Positions 1 to 8,237 of a DNA stretch of 64,000 nt are shown here, piece after piece (positions within the stretch are counted from its first letter, which is position 1; the number at the start of each line of letters is the position of its first letter). Below the pieces are notes generated by a model. It worked only from the letters and a program-made list of their open reading frames with translations. It did no database searches and was not told the DNA's origin. Location: the NCBI GenBank assembly GCA_051209155.1, contig JBPJGB010000002.1; one strand, 5' to 3'. The position numbers and the translations under genes are program-made. Source of the DNA: Actomonas sp051209155 (GTDB taxonomy: Bacteria; Verrucomicrobiota; Verrucomicrobiia; Opitutales; Opitutaceae).

Positions 1-380
1 GGGCCGCTCATCGGACCGCTGCCGTTTTGCCACGAACCGTTCGGCGGCAGGAGACCGGCTTGGTAGAGTTTGCCCGATTGATCCACGCCGATGGCGTAAA
101 CGGTGTCGGTGCCGCAGCTGAGCACGAGATCCGCGAGCGGAGCCGGCTGCGCAAAGGTGAGCGGGATGGCCTCGGCCGTCCAGTTGTTGGGGGCCGGGCT
201 GCTGTTCTGTTGGGAGGCGATAACAGGTAGGCCGGAGAGTTTGCCCGAGGTGAGACCGGCAATCATGACCGCAAGACTGAACTCGGATCCGGAGGTGAAG
301 AAGCCGGAGGTGAAGGTGCCGTAGGTTTGGTGGCGGGTGGCCGAGTCGGCGGAGGCCACGGGAGAGGCGAGCGTGCTCAT
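1..380 (-). CDS. Hypothetical protein, N-terminal part (runs off left edge)
   Basis: An open frame enters from the left edge and begins at an ATG on the minus strand at 378-380, giving about 126 residues (N-terminus MSTLASPVASADSATRHQTY) with no stop before the edge. It is rich in Ser, Thr, Gly and Ala, has no evident signal peptide or membrane segment, and contains a stretch (DLVLSCGTDTVYAIGVDQSG) that reads like one blade of a beta-rich repeat protein. I do not recognise the family and cannot judge its full length. Third-position GC is high, like its neighbours, which supports real coding. No clear Shine-Dalgarno sequence precedes the ATG, so the start is tentative. The gene is co-directional with the sulfhydrylase gene behind it, but a terminator at 513-541 separates them, so it probably has its own promoter in 381-512. 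Confidence 0.55.
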   Translation of the reverse strand, partial: MSTLASPVASADSATRHQTYGTFTSGFFTSGSEFSLAVMIAGLTSGKLSGLPVIASQQNSSPAPNNWTAEAIPLTFAQPAPLADLVLSCGTDTVYAIGVDQSGKLYQAGLLPPNGSWQNGSGPMSG

Positions 381-512
381 GGGAGTAGGATTTGGGAGTG
401 AAGAAAACGCCGGCCCACAAAGGTTGGTTGAGGCTTTGACGGCGTTGGGCATGCATGCGCGATCGGTCCGTGCGGAGGGGACAGAGCGGACGCAGGATTT
501 CTTCCGGCCGAC

Positions 513-541
513 AAAAAACCCTCCAGCTTGTGACTGGAGGG
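513..541 (-). terminator. Intrinsic terminator of the O-acetylhomoserine sulfhydrylase gene
   Basis: Read on the minus strand, an 8-bp perfect stem (CCCTCCAG/CTGGAGGG, 7-nt loop) is followed directly by six T residues. It lies about 30 nt after the stop codon of the sulfhydrylase gene, as expected for a rho-independent terminator. Confidence 0.85.
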
Positions 542-571
542 TGAGATGGGGGGACGAGGTGAACGGGTGGT

Positions 572-1876
572 TCAGCTCGCGGCGTCGAGGGCTTGGCGGA
601 GGTCGGCCTCGAGGTCGGGCCAATCCTCGATGCCGAGCGACAGGCGGACATAGTCGGGCGAGACGCCGGAGGACACCTGTTCGGCTTCGGTGAGCTGGCT
701 GTGGGTCGTGCTGGCCGGGTGGATGGCGAGGGACTTGGCGTCGCCGATGTTGGCCAGGTGGGAGAAGAGCGAGAGACCTTCGATGAACTTGCGGCCGCCT
801 TCGTAGCCGCTCTTGAGGCCGAAGCCGAGCAGGCCGCCGAAACCGCCGCTGCAGTATTTGCGGGCGGCCGCGTGGTGCGGGCTGGACTCGAGTCCGGGAT
901 AGTTGACCCAAGCGACACGGTCGTCGGCGGCGAGGAACTCGGCGGCCATCTTGGCGTTGGTCGAGATGCGGGCCATGCGCAGGTGGATGGTCTCGAGGCC
1001 TTGGAGGATGGCCCAGGCGTTGAAGGGCGAGATGCAAGCGCCGACGTCACGGAGAAGCTGCAGGCGCATCTTGAGGATGAAGGCGATGTTGGCGCCGCCG
1101 GCGGGCGGGAAGGCCTTGAACGCTTCCCAGTGCACGAGGCCGTGGTAGGACGGATCAGGTTCGGTGAAGCCGGGGAACTTGCCGCTGCCCCAGTCGAAGT
1201 TGCCGGCGTCGATCACCACGCCGCCGATGGAAGTGCCGTGGCCGCCGATGTATTTGGTCGCGGAGTGCACCACGACGTTGGCGCCGTGTTCGATCGGGCG
1301 GTGGAGGATCGGCGAGAGGGCGGTGTTGTCGATGATGAGTGGCACGCCGGCTTCCTTCGCAATCGGCGCGACCTCGTCGTAGGGGAACAGGTTCAGGGCG
1401 GGGTTGCCGAGGCTCTCGCCGTAGATGGCCTTGGTGTTGGGCTTGATCGCGGCCTGGAAGGCGGCGGGGTCGCCGGCGTCGACGAAGGACACCTCGATGC
1501 CGAGCTTGGGCAGCGTGTAGTGGAAAAGATTATACGTGCCGCCGTAGAGTTGGGAGACGGAGACGATGTGGTCGCCGGCGCCGGCAATGTTGAGGATGGC
1601 GTCGGTGATGGCGGCCTGCCCGGAACTGTGGGCGAGGGCGCCGGTGCCGCCCTCGAGTGCGGCCATGCGCTGCTCGAAGACATCGGTCGTCGGATTCATG
1701 ATCCGGGTGTAGATGTTGCCCAGTTCCTTGAGGGCAAACAGGTTGGCGGCGTGCTCGGTGTCACGGAAAACGTAGGACGTCGTCTGGTGAATCGGCACGG
1801 CGCGGGAGCCGGTGGTGGGATCGGGAGTTTGCCCTGCGTGCAGGGCTTTGGTGCCAAGGCCTTGGGGGGTAGACAT
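572..1876 (-). CDS. metY: O-acetylhomoserine sulfhydrylase (PLP-dependent)
   Basis: A 434-residue Cys/Met-metabolism PLP enzyme (fold type I), expected to make homocysteine from O-acetyl-L-homoserine and sulfide in the cytoplasm. The PLP-binding lysine is K208 in HSATKYIGGHG. The motif IIDNTALSPILHRPIEHGAN and the long insert after the lysine (IDAGNFDWGSGKFPGF) are typical of the MetY branch, which is about 425-435 residues, rather than of shorter cystathionine gamma-synthases. The start is the ATG at 1874-1876; the preceding sequence has no strong Shine-Dalgarno motif. No homoserine acetyltransferase gene is visible beside it, and the 87-nt upstream gap is too short for a SAM riboswitch. The gene ends in a good intrinsic terminator. 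The alternative, another gamma-family enzyme such as methionine gamma-lyase, is less likely. Confidence 0.93.
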   Translation of the reverse strand: MSTPQGLGTKALHAGQTPDPTTGSRAVPIHQTTSYVFRDTEHAANLFALKELGNIYTRIMNPTTDVFEQRMAALEGGTGALAHSSGQAAITDAILNIAGAGDHIVSVSQLYGGTYNLFHYTLPKLGIEVSFVDAGDPAAFQAAIKPNTKAIYGESLGNPALNLFPYDEVAPIAKEAGVPLIIDNTALSPILHRPIEHGANVVVHSATKYIGGHGTSIGGVVIDAGNFDWGSGKFPGFTEPDPSYHGLVHWEAFKAFPPAGGANIAFILKMRLQLLRDVGACISPFNAWAILQGLETIHLRMARISTNAKMAAEFLAADDRVAWVNYPGLESSPHHAAARKYCSGGFGGLLGFGLKSGYEGGRKFIEGLSLFSHLANIGDAKSLAIHPASTTHSQLTEAEQVSSGVSPDYVRLSLGIEDWPDLEADLRQALDAAS

Positions 1877-1963
1877 AGGGAAGGGAGGTTTAGGGAAGAA
1901 GTTTGAAGGTTGAAGTCAGAAGTGGAGCGTGCGGGGGATTGGGGCGAACACTTGGAACCTGGC

Positions 1964-2692
1964 ATGACTGAAACACAGCACAGATTGGAGAGCCGCCTGC
2001 TGGGTAACGAGCGGACCATCTGGATCCGAGAGCCGACGGAGGCTCCGCGCATCCTGACGGTGGTGCTGGATGCGGAGTTTTATCGGGACCGGATGGAAGT
2101 GGTGCCGCTCATCAACGAGTTGGAGGCAACGGGGTCGATCGATCGGTCGCTGGTCGTTTTTGTATCGATGGAGAGCATGGCCGCGCGATGGGTGGAGTGT
2201 CCCTGCCACGTGCCGTTCGCGCGGTTCATTGAACGAGAGCTGTTGCCTTGGCTGGAGGCCTTGCATCCGGGGATCGGCGCGGCCCGGGAGCGGGTGATTG
2301 TGGGGCTCAGTTACACCGGCTTGGCCGCGGCGTGGGTGGCGATGGTGGCGCCGCAGTGTTTCACGAAGGTGATCGCACAATCCGGCTCGTTCTGGTGGAA
2401 CGATTGCTGGATAACCGGGCACTTGGCTCGGCTCACGAACAAGCCGCAGGCGGAGTTTTATCTGGAAGTCGGTCGGCTCGAGACGGCCGAAAACGTGCGG
2501 CACAAGGAAGACGTCTTGCAGGTGGTCTCCCAGATCGAAGGCGTGAAGCGATTTCGCGATGCCCTGCGAAGTGTGGGTTCCGCCCCCCGTTACGTCGAGT
2601 TCGACGGGGGGCATGACTTCGCCGCGTGGCGAAAGACTTTGCCGAACGCATTGCAATGGGCGTTGCCGCGGTCGCGTTTGCCCGGAGCCTGA
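1964..2692 (+). CDS. Putative esterase, Fes/esterase-D-like (alpha/beta hydrolase)
   Basis: A 242-residue protein of the PF00756 'putative esterase' type (enterochelin esterase/esterase D fold). The nucleophile elbow is GLSYTG with S116, followed by QSGSFWW, a segment typical of Fes-like esterases. A C-terminal GGHDFAAW supplies the likely catalytic His. There is no signal peptide, so the enzyme is predicted to be cytoplasmic. I prefer the ATG at 1964 because the conserved domain (SRLLGNERTIWI) begins shortly after it. An in-frame TTG at 1910 would add 18 residues of unconvincing sequence and would sit only 33 nt from the divergent metY start. The substrate is unknown; nothing nearby points to siderophore metabolism, so 'enterochelin esterase' should not be assumed. 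Confidence 0.82.
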   Translation: MTETQHRLESRLLGNERTIWIREPTEAPRILTVVLDAEFYRDRMEVVPLINELEATGSIDRSLVVFVSMESMAARWVECPCHVPFARFIERELLPWLEALHPGIGAARERVIVGLSYTGLAAAWVAMVAPQCFTKVIAQSGSFWWNDCWITGHLARLTNKPQAEFYLEVGRLETAENVRHKEDVLQVVSQIEGVKRFRDALRSVGSAPRYVEFDGGHDFAAWRKTLPNALQWALPRSRLPGA

Positions 2693-2735
2693 AGCTGGAT
2701 CGGAAATTGGGCGATACGGGCGATGGCGGGGGCGC

Positions 2736-3155
2736 TCAGGACTCCGCGGGCAGCCCCGCGACGGTCGGCACCTGATGCAGGTCGTGATCCCAGTTGGCGC
2801 GACAGGCGGTGAAGAGGTGGGCATCGGGTCGACGGGGCACGGCGTCATCCAGGCTCCCGGCCGGGACCATCAGGAGTTTTCCCTCCAGCTGCCGGCTGGG
2901 CAGGGCCGAGCCACAGCGCTCGCAGAAGGTTTTGGTGTGGGGCGTGCCGGGCAGCGTAAAGGTGCGGACATGCTCGGCGCCGGACCGGAAGGTCAACCGG
3001 GCGGTGCGGGAAAACAGGTTGGCGGCATGAGCGGAGCCGGTGTCCTTGCGGCACCGGTCGCAGTGGCAAAGGTAGAAGCGATCGAAGTTGCCTTCGATTT
3101 CGAACTGCACGTCGCCGCAGAGGCAGGAGCCGGAAATCTTCGGAAGCTGAGTCAT
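2736..3155 (-). CDS. GFA/CENP-V-domain zinc protein
   Basis: A 139-residue protein of the GFA (glutathione-dependent formaldehyde-activating enzyme, CENP-V/GFA fold) family. The zinc cysteines are clear: GSCLCG near the N-terminus, CHCDRCRKDTG, and FCERCGS. This is the usual length for a stand-alone GFA domain. Family members bind zinc, and a few act on small thiol adducts; most, including this one, have no assigned reaction. I chose the ATG at 3153-3155 because a GAGG Shine-Dalgarno motif lies six bases upstream. A GTG 12 nt earlier is possible and would overlap the preceding gene's stop. It sits directly behind the DUF2200 gene on the same strand, so the two are probably co-transcribed. Confidence 0.88.
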   Translation of the reverse strand: MTQLPKISGSCLCGDVQFEIEGNFDRFYLCHCDRCRKDTGSAHAANLFSRTARLTFRSGAEHVRTFTLPGTPHTKTFCERCGSALPSRQLEGKLLMVPAGSLDDAVPRRPDAHLFTACRANWDHDLHQVPTVAGLPAES

Positions 3156-3163
3156 CGGGAGCC

Positions 3164-3517
3164 TCACGTGGAGCGCAGGATCTTTGTCATGGGGCGACCC
3201 TTGGCCAACTCGTCGATCAGTTTGTCGAGGTAGCGGATCTCGCGCATGGTGGTTTCCTCGATCTCCTCAATGCGCACGCCGCAAATGGTGCCGGTGATGA
3301 GGGTGCGGTTGGGATTCATTTTTTTGGCCGAGGCGAAGAAGGTTTCGAAGTCAGTTTGCTTCGCGAGGTGAGCCTCAAGTTGTTGCTGGGTGTAGCCGGT
3401 GAGCCAGCGGATGATCTCGTCGACCTCGGCCCGGGTGCGGCCCTTGCCCTCGGCCTTCGCCACGTAGGCCGGATAGACGTTGGCGAAGGGCATGGCGTAG
3501 ATGCGGTGTCCGGGCAT
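3164..3517 (-). CDS. DUF2200-family protein
   Basis: A 117-residue cytoplasmic protein matching the DUF2200 family over its whole length: an N-terminal MPGHRIYAMPFANVYP, then KAEGKGRTRAEVDEIIRWLT, ITGTICGVR and MREIRYLDKLIDELAKG. The family is small, widespread and of unknown function. The reading frame continues open far upstream, but that part is only the shadow of the peptidase gene. The ATG at 3515-3517 gives exactly the family N-terminus. The upstream peptidase gene ends 13 nt away and the GFA gene starts just downstream, suggesting one transcriptional unit of peptidase, DUF2200 and GFA protein. The function cannot be inferred from context. Confidence 0.88.
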   Translation of the reverse strand: MPGHRIYAMPFANVYPAYVAKAEGKGRTRAEVDEIIRWLTGYTQQQLEAHLAKQTDFETFFASAKKMNPNRTLITGTICGVRIEEIEETTMREIRYLDKLIDELAKGRPMTKILRST

Positions 3518-3530
3518 CGGGGGGAGAAGG

Positions 3531-4697
3531 TTAGTTCGAGGAAGCGAGGCGGTGGAGAAAGAGGGCGGCGAGGCGGGCGCGGTCAGTGAGGCTGGCGACC
3601 TCGATGTATTCGTTTTCTGAATGCAGGCCGCCGCCGATGGGGCCGAGGCCGTCGAGCACGGTGAGGCCGGCGGCATGGAGGAGGTTGCCGTCGGAGCCGC
3701 CCTGGACGGCGACCCAGTCGGGTTTGCGCTGGCCGAGCTCGAGCGCGCAGTCCTGCAGCGCGGCGAAGTGTTTTTCGGATGCGGGCGTGGATTGCAGGGG
3801 GCCGCGATTGAAGCCGCCGGTAAGGGTGCCGTGGTAGCCGTCGCGCGTGTTGAGCTGGTCGACGAGGCGGCGGATGGCGGTGTCGAAGGCGTCCATCGCG
3901 GCGGCGGTGGCGGCGCGGGCGTTGATGGCGGCGGTGGCGTGGGCGGGCACGATGTTGACGGTGCCGCCGCCTTCGATGCGGCCGACATTGACCAACAGGT
4001 CGGCGATGGCGACCGGGAGCTTGTCGAGGGCGAGACAGATTTCGGCGAGGGCGATGATGGCGTTGCGGCCGGCGGCGGGGTCGCGGCCGGCGTGGGCGGC
4101 GCGGCCGTGGATCTCGAGCTCGTAAATGGCGGTGGCGGCGCGGGCGCGGACCATGGCGCCGGTCTCGCGGGCCGGCTCGAAGACGAGCGCGAGTTGATGG
4201 TCCGGCGCCTGGGCTTCGATCAGGTGGCGCGAGGCGGTGGAGCCGGTTTCCTCGTCGGGCGTGAGGAGGATGGTCCAACCGAGGTTGGACGCCGCGGGCG
4301 TTTGTTCAAAGGCGGCGAGGGTGGCGAGCATCGCGACAATGCCGCCTTTCATGTCCGCGACCCCGGGGCCGTGCAGGCGTTTGCCGTCGGCAGAGAGGCG
4401 GGCGGATTGAAAGCGGTCCCCGGCCTCGAAAACGGTGTCGTAGTGGCCGGAGCAGAGGATGCGGCGGGTGGCCTCGGGGCGACAGGTGGCGCGCAGGGCG
4501 ACGCGGCCGGCGGCATCGAGAGGGACGCGTTCGACGTGAGGGGTGAGCTCGCGGAGGGCGTTCTCGAGGGCGTCGGCCATGCGCGTCAGCCCCGCGAGAT
4601 GATCCGAACCGGAATTGATGGCGCTCCAGGCGCAGAGGCGATCGAGGAGCGGCGCGGGATCGAAAGGAGCGGCGAGAGCGTCGGGAAGGTCCGGCAT
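3531..4697 (-). CDS. M20-family zinc metallopeptidase (CPG2/ArgE-like)
   Basis: A 388-residue M20 amidohydrolase/peptidase with the di-zinc site in order: CSGHYDTVFEAG (His and Asp ligands), GVADMKGG (bridging Asp), PDEETGS (catalytic Glu plus Glu ligand), VFEPARETGA and the C-terminal GLHSENEYIEV (His ligand). The dimerisation ('lid') domain follows at about residues 180-290 (ELEIHGRAAHAG). The layout resembles carboxypeptidase G2/Xaa-His dipeptidase-type members, which remove a C-terminal residue or an acyl group. There is no signal peptide, so it is cytoplasmic, unlike Pseudomonas CPG2. The substrate is not deducible. It heads a likely three-gene unit with the DUF2200 and GFA genes. Confidence 0.88.
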   Translation of the reverse strand: MPDLPDALAAPFDPAPLLDRLCAWSAINSGSDHLAGLTRMADALENALRELTPHVERVPLDAAGRVALRATCRPEATRRILCSGHYDTVFEAGDRFQSARLSADGKRLHGPGVADMKGGIVAMLATLAAFEQTPAASNLGWTILLTPDEETGSTASRHLIEAQAPDHQLALVFEPARETGAMVRARAATAIYELEIHGRAAHAGRDPAAGRNAIIALAEICLALDKLPVAIADLLVNVGRIEGGGTVNIVPAHATAAINARAATAAAMDAFDTAIRRLVDQLNTRDGYHGTLTGGFNRGPLQSTPASEKHFAALQDCALELGQRKPDWVAVQGGSDGNLLHAAGLTVLDGLGPIGGGLHSENEYIEVASLTDRARLAALFLHRLASSN

Positions 4698-4734
4698 CGG
4701 GGAGAAGGGAAATCTTAAATCCTAATTTCTAAAT

Positions 4735-4765
4735 CCTAAAAAAGCCCGCCGGTTGAGGGCGGGCT
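4735..4765 (-). terminator. Intrinsic terminator of the Na/Pi cotransporter gene
   Basis: On the minus strand a 7-bp GC stem (GCCCGCC/GGCGGGC, loop of about six bases) is followed by six T residues. It lies about 70 nt after the cotransporter stop codon and just upstream of the peptidase gene, separating the two units. Confidence 0.85.
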
Positions 4766-4831
4766 TGGGGGAGGGGAGAAAGAGAAAGACTTAAGAGAAA
4801 GATCGGGGGATGCCGGTCGATCGCGTGGGTC

Positions 4832-6487
4832 TCAGTCGTGGTGGCGGAGGGCCTGGAGGATGTTGAGGGAGTGGTTACCGATGGCCTCCATGTTGTTGAG
4901 GATGTCGATGTAGAGCATTTCGGCCTTCACGAGGTCACCGCTGGTGCGCATGCGGGCGATGGATTCCTTGCGCAGGTTTTTGCGGAACTGATCGATGAAG
5001 TTCTCCAGCTGGTAGGCGGTCTCCATGTCGGAGGTCTGCACGCCACGGCGGAGGCAGGTGGAGGTGAAGTCAACGAAGCGCAGCACGATGTCGCCGAACT
5101 GTCGGACCTGGGTCATGGTTTCGGCGGGGAGTTCGCGCTTCTTGCGGTAGCGGCGCTCGGCGAGCAGGACGAGGCGGTAGCCGCGGTCGCACATGTCCTC
5201 GAGCTCGGCGATGACGCGGAGGAGGGAGGAGATTTTGGCGCGGGAGGCGTCGGAGACGCTGCCGGCGGAGCATCGCAGCAGGTAGTCGGTGGTTTCGATC
5301 GCCATGCGATCGGAATCCTTCTCGAGCTGTTTGAGCGCCTTGACCCGGTCGCCCATCTTCTCGTTCGGATTTTCGTAGAGTTCGACGAAGCCGGTGACGA
5401 GGTCGTGCGTGAGCTTGTTCATCTTTTGCACGTCCTCCTCGGCCTCCGCGAGGTTGAGCTCGCCGGTCTGGGGCAGGAAGGTGTTCTCGTATTTCAGGTG
5501 GTCGCCGCCGGTCTTGCGGTCCTTGATGACACGGGTGACGAGCTTGCCGATCTGGGGAACGAAGCCGATCAGCAGCACGGTGTTGATGATATTGAAGCCG
5601 GAGTGGAAGGCGGCGAGGTGGAAAGGGATATTGGCCGGGACCAAGGCGTCGCCGGGGACGATGGCGTCGAAGAACTTGGTGAGCGGGATGAACAGGATGA
5701 TGGCCCAGCAGACGCCGATGATGTTGAAGATGAAGTGCGCCAGGGCGGCGCGCTTGGCGTTGGTGTTGGCCCCGAGAGCGGCGATGTTGGCGGTGATGGT
5801 GGTGCCCACGTTTTCGCCCAGGATGATGGCGGCGGCGGTGGGAAAATCGATCCAGCCACTGGCGGCGGCGGTGATGGTGATGGCGCCGGCGGCGGAGGAG
5901 GACTGGACGATGACGGTGAGGATGGTGCCGAAGGCGAAGAAGAAGAGGACCGACAGCAGGCCGTGGCCGGTGAAGTTCTGAATGAAGGCGACCTGACCGG
6001 GGTTGTTGCGAATATCGGGCACGGAGTCCTTCAGGAACATGAGGCCGATGAAGAGGATGCCGAAGCCGATGAGGAATTCGCCGGTGTCGCGCAGGGTGGA
6101 CTTGCGCGAGAAGATGAGCGGCATGGCCAAGCCGACAATCGGCAGGGCGATGGACGAGAGGCTGAATTTGAAGCCGAGGAAGGAGACGATCCAGAAGGTC
6201 GTGGTGGTCCCGAGGTTGGCGCCCATGATCATGCCGATGGCTTCAACCACGGTGAGCAGGCCGGCGTTGACGAAACTCACCATCATCACGGTCGAGGCCG
6301 AGGAGGACTGCACGAGGCAGGTCACGAGGAAACCGGTGCCGACGCCGAGGAAGCGGTTGCCGGTCATCGTGCGCATGAGGGCGCGAAGTTTTTCGCCGGA
6401 GAGTTTCTGCAGGGCTTCCGACATGACCTTCATGCCGAAGAGGAACATGCCGAGGGAGCCGAGGATTTCGAAGAGAGTGCCGATCAT
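4832..6487 (-). CDS. Na+/phosphate cotransporter with C-terminal PhoU-like domain
   Basis: A 551-residue inner-membrane protein with two Na/Pi-cotransporter (PF02690-type) repeats, each carrying the glutamine-serine signature (VQSSSAS near residue 59 and VQSSSAAGA near 195), surrounded by about eight to nine hydrophobic segments up to residue ~320. A soluble helical PhoU-like domain (about 345-551) follows, with the usual pattern of two antiparallel helical repeats. This NptA/YjbB-type fusion is common in bacteria. It is expected to move phosphate coupled to Na+, with the PhoU part regulating transport. The start ATG at 6485-6487 gives the family N-terminus (MIGTLFEILGSLGMFLFGMK). It is a single-gene unit with its own terminator. 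No Pho box was identified by eye. Confidence 0.93.
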   Translation of the reverse strand: MIGTLFEILGSLGMFLFGMKVMSEALQKLSGEKLRALMRTMTGNRFLGVGTGFLVTCLVQSSSASTVMMVSFVNAGLLTVVEAIGMIMGANLGTTTTFWIVSFLGFKFSLSSIALPIVGLAMPLIFSRKSTLRDTGEFLIGFGILFIGLMFLKDSVPDIRNNPGQVAFIQNFTGHGLLSVLFFFAFGTILTVIVQSSSAAGAITITAAASGWIDFPTAAAIILGENVGTTITANIAALGANTNAKRAALAHFIFNIIGVCWAIILFIPLTKFFDAIVPGDALVPANIPFHLAAFHSGFNIINTVLLIGFVPQIGKLVTRVIKDRKTGGDHLKYENTFLPQTGELNLAEAEEDVQKMNKLTHDLVTGFVELYENPNEKMGDRVKALKQLEKDSDRMAIETTDYLLRCSAGSVSDASRAKISSLLRVIAELEDMCDRGYRLVLLAERRYRKKRELPAETMTQVRQFGDIVLRFVDFTSTCLRRGVQTSDMETAYQLENFIDQFRKNLRKESIARMRTSGDLVKAEMLYIDILNNMEAIGNHSLNILQALRHHD

Positions 6488-6578
6488 GCTGGAGGGTTTG
6501 TGCGGGCAGAGGGTGGGCGGACGCGGCGGGGTGGGGCAATTCTCATGTCACGTTATCGAAACATTAGCCTCCGAGCAC

Positions 6579-6604
6579 AAAAAACCCGGCCGCTTGGGCC
6601 GGGT
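6579..6604 (-). terminator. Intrinsic terminator of the 6637-7365 lipoprotein gene
   Basis: On the minus strand a 7-bp CCCGGCC/GGCCGGG stem is followed by six T residues. It lies about 30 nt beyond the stop codon of the lipoprotein gene. Confidence 0.85.
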
Positions 6605-6636
6605 CGGGGGGCGAGAACGATGTGTTCACGCTGGCG

Positions 6637-7365
6637 TCACATGCCGCGTTTGATGAAGGCGACCTCGGGGTCTTCGGAGTTCACCTTGACCTCCTGGTCC
6701 TTGTCGGTGGTGACGCCGATGTAGTCGACCACGACGGAGGCGAGCACGGGGAGGGCCTTGCGGATGTCGTCGTCCTCGGCCTCGTTCGAGACGTAAACGC
6801 TCCAAAGTTGTTCGGGCGGGGAGTCGTCGCCGCTCGAGACGTTTTCGCGGGCGGAGACGCGGAGGTATTTTTCGTAGACGGTGACCGGGATGGTTTTGTC
6901 CTCGAAACCGATGAGCTCCTGTGAGGGCGGGTCCATGACCGAGACGCGGCGGTAAACCACGCGGCCGGAGGAGTCGCGGGTCGGGATGATCATCGAGCGG
7001 ATGCCGCCTTCGATGCGGGCGAAGACCGGGACCTTGCGGGTCTCAAATTCGACGCGGGGCGGTTCGACGTCGTAGTCGACTTCGACGACCATCTCGGCGT
7101 TCTCCGGATTCGGGGCTTCATAGAGGCCACGGCCGGAGAGGGCGGCGCGGACGTAGTCGACGGCCTCCTTGGTGCGCAGGTCGGTGCGGGGATCGCCGCC
7201 GTTTTTGGTGACGATACGGTAGGACGTTCCCGACGCCTTGTCCTTGTTGGCGATGGCGTTGATTTTAACGTCGTAGCTGTTGGTTTGGCATCCCGCCAGG
7301 AGCAGGATTCCGGCGGTGATCAACAGCGCGCGCGTGAGTCGTAACGGGAGGGACGCGGTGGCCAT
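6637..7365 (-). CDS. Lipoprotein of unknown function
   Basis: A 242-residue exported lipoprotein. From the ATG at 7363-7365 the N-terminus is a classical type II signal (LLITAGILLLAGCQTNSYD, lipobox LAGC). A longer in-frame start at 7425 would put 20 unneeded residues in front. The mature part is mixed alpha/beta, and the N-terminal TNSYDVKINAIANKD with a following VEVDYDVEPPRVEFETRKVP recalls DUF4136-like lipoproteins, but the match is by eye only. It is probably attached to the inner leaflet of the outer membrane. The neighbouring 7472-8047 gene encodes another lipoprotein on the same strand, and both lie just upstream (divergent) of the proton-channel cluster. Its role is unknown. Confidence 0.7.
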   Translation of the reverse strand: MATASLPLRLTRALLITAGILLLAGCQTNSYDVKINAIANKDKASGTSYRIVTKNGGDPRTDLRTKEAVDYVRAALSGRGLYEAPNPENAEMVVEVDYDVEPPRVEFETRKVPVFARIEGGIRSMIIPTRDSSGRVVYRRVSVMDPPSQELIGFEDKTIPVTVYEKYLRVSARENVSSGDDSPPEQLWSVYVSNEAEDDDIRKALPVLASVVVDYIGVTTDKDQEVKVNSEDPEVAFIKRGM

Positions 7366-7471
7366 GGCGGAGAAGTGGAAGGGTCGAGTGGAGGCGAGTC
7401 GGGGCGGGGAAAGGGGCAGTGACACAGAAGGTGGGGCGGAGTTCCGAGACCGGCCAGCGAGGGCGTCGGGG

Positions 7472-8047
7472 TCAGGGCGTGGAGGCGGTGGTTTCGCCGC
7501 GCAGCTCGGCGAGCTCGGCTTCGAGGCGGGCGATCTCGGCCTGTTCGGCGGCGATTTTGGCCTCGGTCTCGTCGAGCGTCTTCTTGCGGTTCAGCGCCCA
7601 CTCGCGCTCGGCCTTGAGCTCAGCGAGGCGGGAGCTGGTTTCGTCGGCGCGGCGCTGGGCCTCGGTCAGCTCGGCGTCGGTGATGCGGAAGCCCTGGGCG
7701 ATGGCGAGTTCCTCTTCGAGCTGCTCTTTGAGGCGGGCTTCTTCCTGGCGGCGGCGGGCGACCTCCTGTTGGTAGGCACGTTCCTGGGCGAGACGGTCCT
7801 GCTGGTTGCGTTCTTTGGCTTCCTGGACGGCGCCAACGATGCCGCCGACGATGGCGCCGGCCGCGCCGCCGATGGCCGCGCCGGAGCCGGCATTGCCGGA
7901 ACCGGTGTTGTTACCGATGGCGGCGCCGGCGAGGGCACCACCCGCGGCACCAATGCCGGCGCCCTTGGCGGTTTTGGAGGGAGCGACCTGACAGCCGCTG
8001 AAAGTGACGAGTGAAAGCAGGGTGACGGTGGCGAGAACGGACCTCAT
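7472..8047 (-). CDS. Glycine-zipper lipoprotein with C-terminal coiled coil
   Basis: A 191-residue lipoprotein starting at the ATG at 8045-8047 (signal LATVTLLSLVTFSGC, lipobox FSGC). Residues about 27-70 form a glycine-zipper segment (GAGIGAAGGALAGAAIGN, then GAAIGGAAGAIVGGIVGA), a motif found in SmpA/Slp/YMGG-type envelope proteins that insert helical pairs into membranes. The rest is a long charged coiled coil (QEEARLKEQLEEELA, later EAKIAAEQAEIARLEAELAELRG). The longer open frame up to 8158 lacks a signal before residue 38, so the internal ATG is preferred. It is divergent from the TolQ-like gene 190 bp away. The two may share a regulatory region, and the protein could be an envelope anchor for that cluster, but this is only inference from position. 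Confidence 0.78.
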   Translation of the reverse strand: MRSVLATVTLLSLVTFSGCQVAPSKTAKGAGIGAAGGALAGAAIGNNTGSGNAGSGAAIGGAAGAIVGGIVGAVQEAKERNQQDRLAQERAYQQEVARRRQEEARLKEQLEEELAIAQGFRITDAELTEAQRRADETSSRLAELKAEREWALNRKKTLDETEAKIAAEQAEIARLEAELAELRGETTASTP

Positions 8048-8237
8048 TCGGGAGCAACGGTTGAAATTCACAGCAATGCCGGTAGCCATTGGGGTGTTGG
8101 GGACGATAGATAGGACGATGTTCGACGCAAGGCCGACCAGCGGAACGTTGTCCGACACGTTCGTCCCTTCAAATGTTCACAAAGACTTTTTGAACTTTCC
8201 ACGGCACATTTAACCTCGTTCACGCTCTCATACCCCC
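8048..8237. promoter_or_regulatory. Divergent intergenic region between lipoprotein and TolQ-like genes
   Basis: This 190-bp spacer separates two divergent genes and must hold both promoters. It is AT-richer than its surroundings near 8165-8215 (AAATGTTCACAAAGACTTTT and following bases), consistent with a promoter for the plus-strand cluster. I could not assign convincing -35/-10 pairs. Confidence 0.4.

Noticed and set aside
593..1906. Long plus-strand open frame opposite the metY gene
   Set aside because: It is the antisense shadow of a well-conserved enzyme gene; composition is Gly/Val/Glu-biased without motifs.
1877..1963. SAM riboswitch upstream of metY
   Set aside because: The gap is under 90 nt, has no long conserved stems or kink-turn, and is shared with a divergent gene.
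4838..6724. 628-residue plus-strand frame opposite the Na/Pi cotransporter gene
   Set aside because: Glu/Gly/Asp/His-biased antisense translation of a real transporter gene; no motifs.
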